Part shown: piece after piece, positions 1 through 11,027 of the stretch
How the letters are laid out: each line of letters opens with the position of its first letter
How positions within the stretch are numbered: the stretch's first letter is position 1
NCBI GenBank assembly: GCA_019137255.1
Contig: WPDH01000045.1
Span: 62,001 to 126,000 of the forward strand
DNA from: Corinectria fuckeliana
Taxonomy: Eukaryota; Ascomycota; Sordariomycetes; Hypocreales; Nectriaceae
Reading direction: 5' to 3'
Length of the DNA: 64,000 nucleotides
The notes under the pieces: model-generated
What the model was told of the DNA's origin: nothing
What the model saw: only the letters and a program-made list of their open reading frames with translations
The model's database searches: none
Translations under genes and position numbers: made by a program

Positions 1-2620
1 TGGCTTGCTACCTGAGCCTTCGTTCGCCAGCCTGCTTGTGCTTGCACCTTTGGACCTGAGCCTGCAAAGCCGTTCGTTGCAAGTACAGAACAATGCAGAT
101 GAGTTGACTCTTGGTTGACCTGTTTCGCGCGGCCTCAGCCAACGCCGGTACCGCCTTTCCACCTTAAGGCCGGTGATCCGGGGACCGGGCGGCTTATACG
201 GTGGGATGCCGTCGACGAGATGCTACCGGAGGTTGCTGGACTGTTCGAACGCCACCCGCCCAGAGCCGCATCGGTATCGGGCTAGCGATCGAAGCCGATA
301 CTATTCTGGCTCTATTGCCCTCCCGGGGGGGGGTTGCCGGCGTCTCGTGCTACCAGACTCAAGTCACCCCACTGAAGAGATTTCGCGGCACCACGAGACT
401 GCGTCAAGCGACACGATCGGATGTCTTTCCACACAGATGAGCGAACGGGTCTACCACGCTGCTGGGTACTGCCCCCTTGAGCCCCGATATGTCTGTCCGA
501 TGTCTGTCTGCCGTCTCTTGACAAGTTGTGGGAATGGCTGCTGTTGGTGTCAGGCTGCATGCTGGGTAGGGTGACTTTTTCGGTCGGCACACACCGGACT
601 CACCCACGGTCGACGCTTTTCTGTCCGTCGTCTCTCGGTGTCCGTTTCCGTCTCCGTCTCCGTCTCTCTTTCTCTCTCTGCCCCTGTCTCTGTCCCTTTC
701 TCTCCCTTTCTTCTCACGAGCTCTCTTCCTTGGCCCTGCCCTGACACGAGCTCCTGTCTTTGCCTAGCCCTTTGACTAGTCACCTTCGGTGCGGGTTCTG
801 GGTCGATTGTTCCCGTCTCTCTCCTTGTCTTGTCTTGTCTTTCGCTTCCTTCCACTAGTTAGTTGCTCGTATCCTCCTCTGTCCCTATCTTGGGAAAGCC
901 GAGGCCTAGGCCGAGGTCGAGTGACTGGTCACGGGGTATACCCAATGGTAACCCAGAACTATGAGCAGAGTGGCTCGAGCCCCTGATGACAACAAGCCTC
1001 TCGCCTTGCCTCGCTTGTCTCGTTTGGGAATCGAATGTCGTGGGACGGCCCTATCGTGTCAAAAAGCTAGGGCTGGGGACTGGGTCTGGGAACTGGGACT
1101 GGGGGGGGATCTTTGGAGGTCCTCAAGCGAATAGCCCGACCCTCTCCTTCTCCTCCCACGTGAAGTAGCAACTTCCAATGATCCAATGAGAGCAATCGAC
1201 ACCAGGCTGAGGAGCCGCTGTGTGGTGGTCCGCGGCCGTTACGGAGCACGGGTACAACGATTCGATAATACCCAGCAGATGGACAAACGGTGGAGAGCCT
1301 GGAGTGGAGTGGATTCGAGCTGACGCCTTGCCGGACAGGATCCTTTGTCCAATGGCAGTTTGCAAAAGAAGGTCGAAGTATGAGTTGGAGTGCTGGAGTT
1401 GGGGCCGTTGGACCCCGCCCTTACCGCCCAAGGACCAAGGCCCAAGGCGCCAAAGGCCCAGGAGGACCCAAGACCCAAGACCCAGGGCCAAGGGCGCCCT
1501 TTGGGGACCTCACCCCGTCCGTCGTCCACTCTGGGATGTGTAGGCGAGGGTGGGAAAAGGCTTGGGCATGCATGCTCCTTTAAGAACTGATCGGCATCTA
1601 GAGGGTCCTTCGGGGCCAGGCTATTGGATGCCTTCACCCGGAAGCCTTACAGCTCACATGTCAAGCGCGGGACACAATACGCATGGCGAGCGTGTAGGTA
1701 GGTATAAACCTCCCTGCAATCCTCCCTGCTATGGCTGGTCTAGACTGGGCTCCTCCGCCCCCGTCTCACGCGATATCATCCCGGGACTTTCTGAGCAGTC
1801 AGAATCTTGATCTCCTTGCCTCCCCGTTCCCGGGCACCGCACCGGCGGGCGGTGGGGAGATTGTGAGGGGGGGGGAGTACATAGTGCGAGGGGAGGTGGG
1901 AAGGGGAACGAGAGGGAGAGCAGGTAAATGTTGTAGAAAACCGGCGTCTCTCTGTCTTAGTCTCCTTTCACTTTCAGGGCCCTTGCCAAGGTCCGTTCCA
2001 GCCCAGTTACGTCCAGCAGCTTGTGGGGGATGCCTGGTCCGGTTGGCACGCTTGGTACGAAGTAACATGTTTAGCCTACAGCGTATTACTATGTATTATG
2101 TATGTATGTATGTACGTACACCGTACGGCTGGCTGCTGCTGGGGGGTGATGAAGGGCGGGCCACTTTGTTGGTAAGAGACGAATGGGGACCAGTATTTAA
2201 CTCGGGTCTCAGGACGGCCGGGGGAAAGGGGGGGCAAGGGCACAAACGGCCATGATATGATGGTGCCGGATGACGCCACTGGGAAGCCTCGCGCGGTTCT
2301 CACGATGACTCGAGCTCGGGACGGGACGAGACGAGACGAGACAAGACGAGCTGAGAATGGAAGAGGATGAGAAGAGAGGGAATGGGCTTGGAAAGACAAA
2401 ACGCTCGGCTGCGAGTGGTTACATTAGATGCTTGGTCAGGGTGATTCCTGTACATATGTGTGCGTGTCGGTGTCGGTGTCTGTGTCTGTACAGGTCTGTG
2501 TCTGTGGGCTATTTTAACCCTGTCCTGTCCTGTCTCGCTCCGTGCCTGTCAACTGTCAACTGTCAACTGCAGACTGCAGCCGCACCTGTTTCTGGGTGAC
2601 GACATGGTGTAGACGCATTC
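1..2620. other. Intergenic, no gene recognised
   Basis: Only short overlapping ORFs with biased composition occur here, and none resembles a known family. The plus strand is pyrimidine-rich from about 610 to 870. Short tandem runs include TATG units near 2097-2116 and GACGA units near 2322-2349. The nearest gene to the right ends at 5635 on the minus strand. This may be a spacer or the upstream region of a gene beyond the left edge. Confidence 0.5.
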
Positions 2621-2938
2621 GTCCATGTCCCACCGCCGCTGTCGTTCCTCTTCTGGCCAGTGGCGATGGGAGCTGAAGGGTGGTCTGATCCTAAAAAGCC
2701 AGCCGAGGAGCGGGGGCGTGGCTGGCGAAGCCGGGGGGGGGGGGGGTGTTCGTTTGTCTTCCTGGGCGTTTCTCCTCTCCCGGTTTCTCGCTCCCAGTTT
2801 TGTGCCAGAACCTTTTTTGTTTTCTCTCCGTCCGTATGTCTTTGTCTGTCTTATCTCTGTTTGTCTCTCTCTCTCTCTCTTTCCCTTGTGCAGGGCCCTC
2901 TTAAGACTCCGCCTGTCCTGTCTGTCTCTCTGTCTGTA

Positions 2939-2979
<41 letters not shown>

Positions 2980-5634
2980 GTCCCTCTATCCCTCTGCCTC
3001 ACTCTTTGTCTCGCTCTCTGTCTCACTCTCTGTCTCGCTCTCTGTTTGTTGTCTCCCTCTCACTCACAGGGCGTCAAGGGTGTCAAGGTTTGATTCCTCC
3101 CCTTCCCTGCGTCCTGCGTGCATCCTGCGTGCGTCCTGCGTACTACCTACCTACTTACCTACCTATGAGACCCGACATCTCTCACCCACAACCCCCCCGG
3201 GATCCTCCTTGCCTTCTTTGGCACATCCCGGTTTCCCATAGATAGCCTAGATAGATAGATACTTAGCCCGCTTTGCTGCTTTTCTCCACCGCCCTGGACG
3301 AAAGGGGACTGGGAACAAGCGGGTGGCCACCTCTACTAACTATCTACCATTGTCCCGTTTCTGTCACCTCTTTTCGGTCTCTGTTCCTGGTTTTTGCCCT
3401 TTTTTCCTTTTTCTGTCCTTTTTCCTTATTTCCTCCCCTTCATTCTTGTTCATTGGCCCAAAAGTGGGACAAAAGCCGTTGGGCAGAGCAGACGGGAGTG
3501 GGTTGGTCGGTGTCAGGCGTCAGGCTAAAGGATGGAGCGGGATGGGACGCAGCAAACGGGTTTTTTGTGGGTTGGTGTGGCACACTATTTGTGGGCTTCC
3601 TTTTTTCTTTTCTCTCTGTGGAGGAATGCTACTATGTAGGAAGTAGTCAAGTTGAGTACTGCGTTGTGGCCGGGATCTCGTTAGTACCGAGGACTGCCGT
3701 GCCACCGCCATGATTCACATCAAACATCGATCGAATGTGATGTGTGATATACCAGAAACAACAAGAAAATGACAGCCAGCCAGAACCCGGCAGGGCCCAC
3801 CAACGAAGGAACAAGCAAAGTCAAGCAGTGAGTATAAAAGAAGGAGAAGAAAATCACCACATTGAGAGCAGCACGGATTGACGAAAGACTAGACTAGACT
3901 AGACCATCTATTTCAGAAGGCATTACGATCCCGCTGCATATATTAATAAAGTGGGCGCGGAGCCGCGGGGTGACCTACTGCAGCGGCGAGGCACAGCCGA
4001 GAAAAACAGGGCAAACGGGTTTAGAAAGAAAAAAAATTTGGCTGCAAATGGTTGAAGCTTCCAGCAAGCAAGAACTCAATCAACAGGTGGAGGACGGAGA
4101 TACGAGGTGGGGAAATTGAGACAGAGCCACCTGCAGGAGAGTGCGTTATCGCCGGTTTGGATGCAAGAAGGCGAAGTTAAGTTAAGTAACTTATCTATCA
4201 TAGACACGAGGGAGGGAGATGGAACCCCATCATAGGCACTTATCAGTGGCCAACGAGAAAGACTCGCTGTATGTACTGTACAGTGGGAACCACTTGAACA
4301 AGCGGCTCTAACAAGAGGCTTCTCTATTGACTTCGTAGGATTGATGCTAGAGTCCAGAGGGCTTCAACCAAAAGCAGTAGAAGAGACGGGTGCGAGAACT
4401 AGAGGAACATCCGGATCCAAGCCGGGAAACATGAAACAGCAACCATCCATTTTGTCACTGCCAGCGCTCGAGCAACTCGTTAGGTGGTATTTTTCCCTCC
4501 TTGGGACGTTTTGTGAGTTGTCGTTTATCCAGTGTCTTAGCTTTGCAAGTCCTGCCCGTCCTGCCATGTAAATTGCACCACGCATAACTTACGATATACG
4601 CGCGTACTGCCTCCAACAGAAAGAACCGACGCCCCGACTAAAAGCCTCAAACGACGCCTCAAGCTGCGCCGATGACATCCGGTACCACGTGTAAGTAGCC
4701 GCCGGGTCCGCCGGTCCATTGCCCGTCGGCGCCGACGGCCGCCCCCGCTCCTGGTTCCTCTTTCGCTCCCGGGAGGTCCATCCCGGGTTCTCAATGTGAA
4801 TCCGGGGTTCCGGGGGTGGGAAAGAAAAAAAAGGAATGGGGGAGGGCGCGGGCAAAAACAACATGTACACCGAAAAAAAAAAAAAAAAAAAAAAAGGGGA
4901 AGCAAGGGTGCGGAAGCAGCCGGGTCCTCGTCGCACGATGAGGCGGTCGTCCTTATTGCAACGTTAATCTAGGGCTTTTGCTTTTTTGTTCTTCGGGACG
5001 AGGGGATGTGTTCTCCATGCGGGTTGCGACGTGGCCATGGAGGGAGATCGGCGATGGAGGGAGGCTCCGGAGGGTTTCCGAGGGGAGGATTTTTTCTTTT
5101 TTTTCTTTTTCGCTTTTGTGAGAGATTCGGGTTCCTCTTTGGGGAATTGGGGAATTGGTTAGCCATCTGAGTTGGTTACCTCGGGAGGGCTCTTTCGCCC
5201 AGACAAGCCACATGGCATAGCGAACCGGACCGGATTGTTGTTGGTCTGGTCGTCTCAGATACCATCACCAACATAATTACATCGCACCCCGGACGGAGAA
5301 TGTCGACATCATCCAATCGCATCCCAGGACCGGACTTCGCTCTTCACTCCTAGAGACAAGAGAAAAGGGGAAAGGGGCCTTAACGAAATCCACCAGTTGC
5401 ATATTCTACCACTACCAGCAATACTACTACTACTACTACTACTACATTGAACTCATATGTTGTTGGTTGTGTGTGTTGACCATCTTTCCAGCCTGAACGC
5501 CGTTTCGACCCTGTTTGTCTCGAAACCAAGATTTTTCCCAACTCGGTTCACATCATGCCAACTCTCACCCCCCCTGCCTGTGTCGTTGTAACCCCTCCTC
5601 CCCTTATCAGCAAGCTACAGCCTGCATATTATGC
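2621..5634. other. Low-complexity intergenic region
   Basis: This is the downstream flank of POB3. It carries a G14 run near 2735-2748, a pyrimidine tract (2760-3070), an A23 run (4873-4895) and an ACT trinucleotide run (about 5423-5445). ORFs in it translate to Ser/Leu/Cys-rich strings produced by CT repeats. I see no gene. Confidence 0.5.
2920..3055 (+). repeat. TCTG/TCTC microsatellite tract
   Basis: Near-perfect TCTG units fill about 2941-2972 and pass into TCTC/CTCTG variants up to about 3055. The tract explains the long Ser/Leu/Val/Cys-rich ORFs in all plus frames at 2625-3245, which should not be read as genes. Confidence 0.9.
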
Positions 5635-7589
5635 TCAGCCCGTCTTCTTCTTCTTCTTAGGTCGCTCTTCCTCTTCCTCCTCATCGCCGTCATCTCCTCC
5701 ATCGTCGTTGTCAACGCCGCTGTCAGCCCCACTGCCAGAGCCGGAGCTCTCGTGGTCGCTGTCAAACTCCTCGGCCACGTCACTGTCACTGTCGGCCTGG
5801 AAGTCATCGTCGACGCTCTCCTCGTCCTCGTCGGCAGAGCCGCGGTCGGCCTTGGCGCCGACCACCTCGTCCTCAGAGTCGTCCATATCCTGCTGGCGCA
5901 GGGCGGCGGCCAGCATGTTGGCATCCTCGTCGATCTCGTTCTTGACCCGCAGGCCCTTCAGCTTGAAGAAGCTCTCGAGGGCCTTGAGGTCCTCACGACT
6001 AATGTTGCTGAACTGAGACGAGCCGGCGCCGTTCTTGAGGAGGACAGTGATGTCAAAGGTGGAGAGGGCAGAAACTGCGCCGCTCACTCGGGAGAAGGTG
6101 ACGGACTGCGTCTGCTCGTAGGCGATGTATGTGGCGGGCTTGGGGACGAACATGAAGGCCTTTTCTAGGCAGTACAGGAAACCCTCGCTAGCCTTGATCG
6201 AGCACTTGATGCCGTATTGGTTGCGGTGTCTGCAAGAGTTGAGGGTTAGCGTCGGACGAAAGAAGAAGGCAAACATTGATAAAGCGAAAGAAAAGAAAAA
6301 AAGGGAGTTGTGAGGCATACGTGATAAAGTCCTTGGCTGGGGACGAAATCTTCTTGTTGGCCAGCCCGCGGAAAATCTTGGCCACGACGTGGTGTAGGGG
6401 CTCCTCGTAGTGAGGCTCCAGCTTGTCCTGATACCTGCTCTTGAGCTCGTCCTCGTTAAGGTTGAGATCGATGGTCACCTCCTCGTCCTTCTTGAACTGC
6501 ATCACCACAAAGGGGTACCGGGTTTGACCCTGGCGCAAAGGAGGGTCCAGACCTATGCAGAGCATGCAGTGTGTCTCGTCGGGCTTGGGAAGAACCATAA
6601 ACTTCTTGATCGCCTCGTACTGGATCTTGTAGTCGTACGTCTTGCCGCGGAGGCGGAACGAAGCCTCGTACATGTCAATGTCGAAACGACCTCGAGGAGT
6701 GAGATGCAGGACATCCAGGAAGGTGGCGATGGTATCGCCAGCCGTCTCGCCGATTTCAGCCTTGTCGATGAGCGTTTCGTAGAAGAGGGCGGCAGCGTCC
6801 TTGACCTCCTCGCCGTTCTCGCTGCCGGCGTCCTCGCCCTCCGTCTCCTTGCGAGTGGTGGTGCCAGGGATGTAGAAGCGCATCTCGACGAGCTGGTCAC
6901 GGCCAGCGGCAGCTTTGGTGCCCTTAGCACGAGCGCCGCCTAGCTGGGGATTGGCGCCCGTGTCGGCGGCGGCGGTCTGGGGCAGGGCCATCTCGACGGC
7001 GACCTCGTTGCGGCCGGCGAGGTTGGTGTTGCCGATGTCGGAGTAGGCGAGCTCAAAGGCCGGGCGGTTCTGGACGCTGAAGGTGAGCTCCGACTTGGAG
7101 AACTCGGCCTTGCCCCAGTTCCAGCCGCGCAGGGCGTGCTCCTTGTTCTCGAGGGCGGTGCTGTACCAGTTCTTGAAGACCTTGGCGAGCCGGTCGTACT
7201 CGTCCTGCTGGAAGCCGTCGAGCTGGATCGTGCCGGAGCTGGCGCGCTGGACGATCTTGATTTCGTAGCCCTTTGCTGCGCGACTCCATTGCGCGGCCGC
7301 GATGTTGGAGTGGTCGAGGGTGAAGGTGTCGCCGCCGCTCGAGGGCTTCCAGCCGAATCCCGTCTCGGCGAACCTGCACTTGCCGCTCTCCTTGGAGAGG
7401 TCCAAGTAGATGTTGTCGAAGCTCTCACTAGGGGGGTTAAAAGGTCACGGTTAGCCAGATTCCGACAACGAGGCAATTGCCAGAGCCTTTCCCTCTCTCT
7501 CTTTCTCTCTCTCCATCTTTTTTTCTGCCCTCGTCTTCTCGGAGATGGTCAGGAATTGGGAGCTAACTAGGAACTCACATGGCAGTCAT
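5635..7589 (-). CDS. POB3: FACT complex subunit Pob3 (SSRP1-like)
   Basis: This is a subunit of the FACT histone chaperone, which with Spt16 reorganises nucleosomes in the nucleus during transcription and replication. Three exons are joined: 7579-7589, 6321-7427 and 5635-6229, giving 570 residues, close to the size of other fungal Pob3 proteins. The first exon is only 11 nt and is joined by a GTGAGT donor. The spliced start reads MTAIESFDNIYLDLSKESGK, the family's typical N-terminus. An SSRP1/Pob3 N-terminal domain is followed by PH-like modules and a C-terminal Asp/Glu/Ser tail ending in a Lys cluster. There is no HMG box, as expected in fungi, where a separate small HMG protein does that job. 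It is divergent from ATG15. Splice sites are inferred by eye and the family call is secure. Confidence 0.95.
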
Positions 7590-8439
7590 GGCGACGACAA
7601 AGCTCCAAGAGCCAGCTTTAAATCGGGGACGAAAGAAGGCGAAGGTGGGAGGAGGAAGAGTGGTGACTCTGTTCTCTCACCGTTGCGACGAAGATGCGAT
7701 CGATCAACTCGAAATTTGAGAGGCAGCGGGCGGTTTGCAGCTGTGAGCTTTCGCGGTCGTCGCGCCAAAAACAGTGCCCGGACGCGCCAGGCCACCCGTG
7801 CAGCAAGCACCAGCGCTGTGGCCTCCTCGTGAACCACTATAACTCCCCGGGGTACGTACCGCAGCCCCCGGGTCGCAGGCAGGGCGCATGAGCAGAGTTA
7901 GCGTTCGCTTTCGCTGTGAGGGTGCACCTGACTGACTGCCTGTGTGGCTTGGGCTGCCCCAGTAATTTCGCGGAGAAGGGTCAAGTCCCCAACGCATCGA
8001 AACCACCCGGCCGGTCACATGCGGCTTGCTGAGGCGGGCATGGTAAGTACCCATGGGTGCCTGCTTGCGGCATGTTTAACGGCATGCATTAGTGTATTTC
8101 CTAAAGCCTAGTATCTTTTCATACTAAGACAGCGCTGCTAGTACTTAACTCGGCTCTTGCTTGCCATCTCAGAAGTTAGGGCTACGTTCGTCCCCCGGCA
8201 CCTGAGTACCTCCCCGACGAACCCCTTCGGCATTTGCTCCACTGGTGATAGCGCCCGCGTGCCAGATATGACAACATCAGTTGGCTACACCACCTCTCTC
8301 TCCGTTGCCTCTCCAACTCTCCCACTCTCTGCTGCGCTCTTCTCTGCCTCGGTCATCACCACATTCATTCTTCGCTTTCTCCCCCCACGAGTCTTCTCTC
8401 TGCGTATCCCCCCTCCTACTACTGATTCATTCGTCTTCT
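7590..8439. other. Divergent POB3-ATG15 intergenic region
   Basis: About 850 bp separate the start codons of two divergent genes, so it must hold both promoters and leaders. Pyrimidine-rich sequence precedes the ATG15 start (about 8290-8400). I see no TATA box or gene in it. Confidence 0.5.
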
Positions 8440-10323
8440 ATGGTCCATCCCGTCATGACATCCCGTCATCCCCGGCCACCTAGTTCCAGGTGCGCCTCAG
8501 CTGCTAGAGTAACATCCGCCCTACTCTTATCGTTCCTCGCCTTCACCCCAACTCTCGTCTCCGCCGACAACAGCGCCCGCCATTTGAGCGACGATATCCT
8601 ACTCCCTCCGGGCCTTGGCGTTCCCTCGAATCCCGACCCCCCAGCGCCCGCCGAACACACCTTCTCCCTCCGCCATATCTACCACCACGGCACCTATCGG
8701 CATCCGGAACTTCACCGGAGAAGAGACGTCGACCACGAGAATTCAAGGGTGTTTTTGGCCGCTGAGGATGGCTTTGATGAACAAGAGGTCTTCCGGCTCA
8801 AGGCCAAGAGCCGCGCTTCTCCAATAGAGCGGCTGGTGGACCGGCGGCCTTCTGTCGTGGACCCCATCGTAGCCGAGTCCCGGCGCCAGGGTTACGCGGC
8901 CGTCCTCGATGCATCGGCGTGGACGCTCGACGAAGTCTCGTCACCTGACATCACAGACAAGGAGACAGTCTTGACTCTCGCCAGGATTACCGCCAACGCC
9001 TATGTTGGGAATGAAACCGACGCCGACTGGGAGGATGTCAACCCTCATTTTAATCGCTCCGCCGATTTCGGATGGGAGGGAGATGGCCTCCGCGGCCACG
9101 TCTTTGTCGACGACACCAACTCGACCATCGTCATCGGCTTAAAGGGTACTACTACGGCTGTCTTTGATGGCGAGGGCACAACCACCAACGACAAGGTCAA
9201 CGACAACCTCTTCTTCAGTTGCTGTTGCGCCCAGCAGGGACAATGGACTTGGCATCAGGTCTGCGATTGCGCCACCGACACATTCACCTGCAACAACACC
9301 TGCGTGGTTGATGCGTTGCGGGAGGAGAACCGGTATTACACGGCTGCTCGTGAGCTGTATTCCAACGTGACGGAGCTCTATCCCGATGCCATGGTCTGGC
9401 TAACCGGCCACTCGCTTGGCGGAGCCGTCACCTCGATGCTTGGACTCACCTACGGCCTACCCGTCGTCACATTTGAAGCTGTCCCAGAGGCTCTCCCCGT
9501 CAAGAGACTAGGCCTACCCGTCCCTCCCGGCGCCGACCCCAGATTCCCCCAGGTTCGTGAGAACACTGGTACTTATCACTTTGGTCACACGGCGGACCCG
9601 GTCTATATCGGCACGTGCAATGGAGCCACTGCTTCCTGCTCCTATGCGGGTTATGCCATGGAGTCTGCATGCCACACCGGCTATGAATGCGTCTACGACG
9701 TGGTCGCAGACAAGGGATGGCGGGTTGGCATCGGCACCCATAGGATTCGATCCGTCATCGACGACGTCATCACCAAGTACGATGATGTCCCACAGTGTCG
9801 ACGCACCCCAGAATGCCGAGACTGTGCCCAGTGGAAGATGTACGAGAGCAACGGAACGGACAGCACCAGTACGACGACGGTCCCGACGACAACCAAGACA
9901 CGCACTCGAACCACCACCTGCAAAACACCCGGTTGGTGGGGGTGCCTTGACAAGTCTACGCCTGGTCCAACTACGACAACTACGACGACTTCAACATCTA
10001 CATCCACTTGCAAGACACCTGGTTGGTTCGGGTGTAAGGACGAGACCACGACAACCACCACCACTTCCGAGAGCAGCGCCACACCAACAACGACTTGCCA
10101 CTTGCCCGGTAGATTCTGGGGCTGCCGCGACGAGATACCCGCGACTACCGAGACTCAGCTTAACCCTGTTACTCTGCCATCTATGATAAGCGGGCCCACG
10201 GCCACGTCAACGGCACCTTCGAGTGCCTCGCCTCCAGATCGCACATGCGTTCGCCGAAATTGGTTTGGCTTCTGCAAAGAATGGGACGGGAAAGAGACGG
10301 GATTTGCCCCGGACGAGATGTAA
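8440..10323 (+). CDS. ATG15: Putative vacuolar lipase Atg15
   Basis: This is a class 3 alpha/beta-hydrolase lipase that breaks down autophagic bodies and membranes in the vacuole. A single exon encodes 627 residues from the ATG at 8440; upstream in-frame codons lack a good ATG. A hydrophobic signal-anchor lies at about residues 25-42. The nucleophile motif GHSLGG has Ser325, very near its place in yeast Atg15, and is followed by the family's TYGLPVVTFEAV stretch. The lumenal part is Cys-rich with N-glycosylation sites. The C-terminal third is Thr/Ser-rich and carries four spaced Cys/Trp modules of the type TCKTPGWxGC (9919-10290). Those modules are outside the catalytic fold and their role is unknown to me. 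Confidence 0.93.
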   Translation: MVHPVMTSRHPRPPSSRCASAARVTSALLLSFLAFTPTLVSADNSARHLSDDILLPPGLGVPSNPDPPAPAEHTFSLRHIYHHGTYRHPELHRRRDVDHENSRVFLAAEDGFDEQEVFRLKAKSRASPIERLVDRRPSVVDPIVAESRRQGYAAVLDASAWTLDEVSSPDITDKETVLTLARITANAYVGNETDADWEDVNPHFNRSADFGWEGDGLRGHVFVDDTNSTIVIGLKGTTTAVFDGEGTTTNDKVNDNLFFSCCCAQQGQWTWHQVCDCATDTFTCNNTCVVDALREENRYYTAARELYSNVTELYPDAMVWLTGHSLGGAVTSMLGLTYGLPVVTFEAVPEALPVKRLGLPVPPGADPRFPQVRENTGTYHFGHTADPVYIGTCNGATASCSYAGYAMESACHTGYECVYDVVADKGWRVGIGTHRIRSVIDDVITKYDDVPQCRRTPECRDCAQWKMYESNGTDSTSTTTVPTTTKTRTRTTTCKTPGWWGCLDKSTPGPTTTTTTTSTSTSTCKTPGWFGCKDETTTTTTTSESSATPTTTCHLPGRFWGCRDEIPATTETQLNPVTLPSMISGPTATSTAPSSASPPDRTCVRRNWFGFCKEWDGKETGFAPDEM

Positions 10324-11027
10324 CGACACTAGAAGTTATGCGGATGTTGATAGTCAACATGCAGGCTCCTTACATGGAGGGCGAGGGTTGTGGCAGTTTG
10401 CAGTTTCTTCAGCAGCTATCTACACCCGGAGCAAGCGAGCCTCGTCGCAGGCAGTCTGGCGTAGAATTTTATTTTTTTTGTCAAGGGAATGCTATTTCAC
10501 GCATGGACAACAGCATATTATGCTAATTTACTTACAGTACACATTTACATACACATAGGAGGCGGCTCGATGGTCTTAGGTTGGACTTGGTTGGACAAAG
10601 GCGTTGGATTTGGTGGGATGAATGGGCCGACGAGTTTGAATTTGTCTGGTACCAAGACGAGCATAGGTAGAACTTACTCCCACTTTAGCAATTAGAATGA
10701 TGACGCCAGTGTGCTCGCTCACATACTTTTACCAATCTCTTCTTTTCTTTCATCTTGAGAATTCGTTAAATCCAGCTTAAAGACCATGATAGCGGTGACA
10801 GTGGTTGCTCGTGGTGTTGATCATTCATTGGCTGTCACATGGCTCCGTGATGTCAGCGACCAGAAATTTACTCCCCTCCACCACCAAACGCGTCTTCCTG
10901 CCACCTTCATCATCCCTCGAAAGCGCACCCCACGAAAACCACCCAACCAGCAAAACTTGCATCCACGCAGGCCATGTGATTCCCCAGCAATCATCCTGTT
11001 TCCCCCAAACAAACGGATGATTTTACG
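10324..11027. other. Intergenic ATG15-VPS72
   Basis: This stretch holds the 3' end of ATG15 and the leader of VPS72. No convincing ORF or RNA gene is visible. Confidence 0.5.

Noticed and set aside
2625..3245. 206- and 193-codon plus ORFs
   Set aside because: Produced by TCTG/TCTC repeats in two frames at once; no protein-like features.
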